A stretch of DNA of 6,417 nucleotides from NCBI GenBank assembly GCA_023128035.1, contig JAGMES010000216.1:1-6417 (forward strand). The letters are read 5' to 3'. Both the position numbers and the translations under genes were made by a program. Source of the DNA: Halanaerobiales bacterium. Lineage in GTDB: Bacteria > Bacillota_F > Halanaerobiia > DY22613. The notes beneath the pieces are model-generated. The model had not been told where the DNA came from. It did not search any database and saw only the letters and a list, made by a program, of their open reading frames with translations. Positions 6,397 to 6,417 of the stretch are shown piece by piece; position 1 is the first letter of the stretch, and every line of letters starts with the position of its first letter.

Positions 6397-6417
6397 GTGC
6401 AACATAGCTTAATTATT
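6397..6417 (+). CDS. Possible start of a divergent gene, cut by the window edge
   Basis: GTG at 6397 opens a frame reading (M)QHSLII to the end of the window. The only other conventional start codon near the Shine-Dalgarno sequence is none at all: no ATG or TTG occurs between 6394 and 6417. The spacing from GGAGG to GTG is only 3 nt, shorter than usual, so the start call is weak. Seven codons are too few to say anything about function. Confidence 0.25.

Overview
This AT-rich window holds two complete or near-complete genes on the minus strand, which together look like one operon for exported proteins, followed on the right by about 490 bp of non-coding sequence from which a rightward gene appears to start. 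The strong AGGAGG ribosome sites, A/T-rich codons and Bacillota-like sigma-A promoters suggest a low-GC bacterium such as a clostridial or halanaerobial anaerobe. This is inference: no rRNA or core gene is present to fix the taxon.

Layout. Positions 1-4537 (minus) are one uninterrupted reading frame of 1512 codons that runs off the left edge. I checked the frame triplet by triplet and found no stop. It encodes a signal peptide, an N-terminal beta-propeller-like region, about ten NHL repeats and at least seven Ig-like modules, most ending in a D-x-A-G-N motif. Positions 4552-5931 (minus) encode a 459-residue lipoprotein with a PEGA/carboxypeptidase-regulatory-like domain, a fibronectin type III domain and a TolB-like (PD40) propeller. 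The lipoprotein gene comes first in transcription, and the giant gene follows after only 14 nt that hold a near-ideal Shine-Dalgarno sequence. A promoter with an extended -10 (5980-6007) lies upstream of the pair.

The right end (5932-6417) has no substantial gene but is rich in structure. There is a 7-bp inverted repeat at 6056-6073, then a 118-bp element (6081-6198) bounded by 15-bp inverted repeats and containing a hairpin that resembles IS200/IS605 ends, then a perfect 11-bp inverted repeat at 6207-6231. A near-consensus rightward promoter (TTGACA, 17 bp, TATACT) follows at 6280-6308, with a palindrome in its spacer and a 9-bp inverted repeat across the expected start site. A Shine-Dalgarno sequence at 6386-6393 marks the probable start of a divergent gene cut by the window edge.

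The two proteins carry only binding and scaffold folds (propellers, Ig/FN3) and no recognisable catalytic domain. A joint surface or periplasmic role in adhesion, ligand binding or scaffolding is the simplest inference. The most unusual items are the architecture of the giant protein and the palindromic element in the intergenic region.
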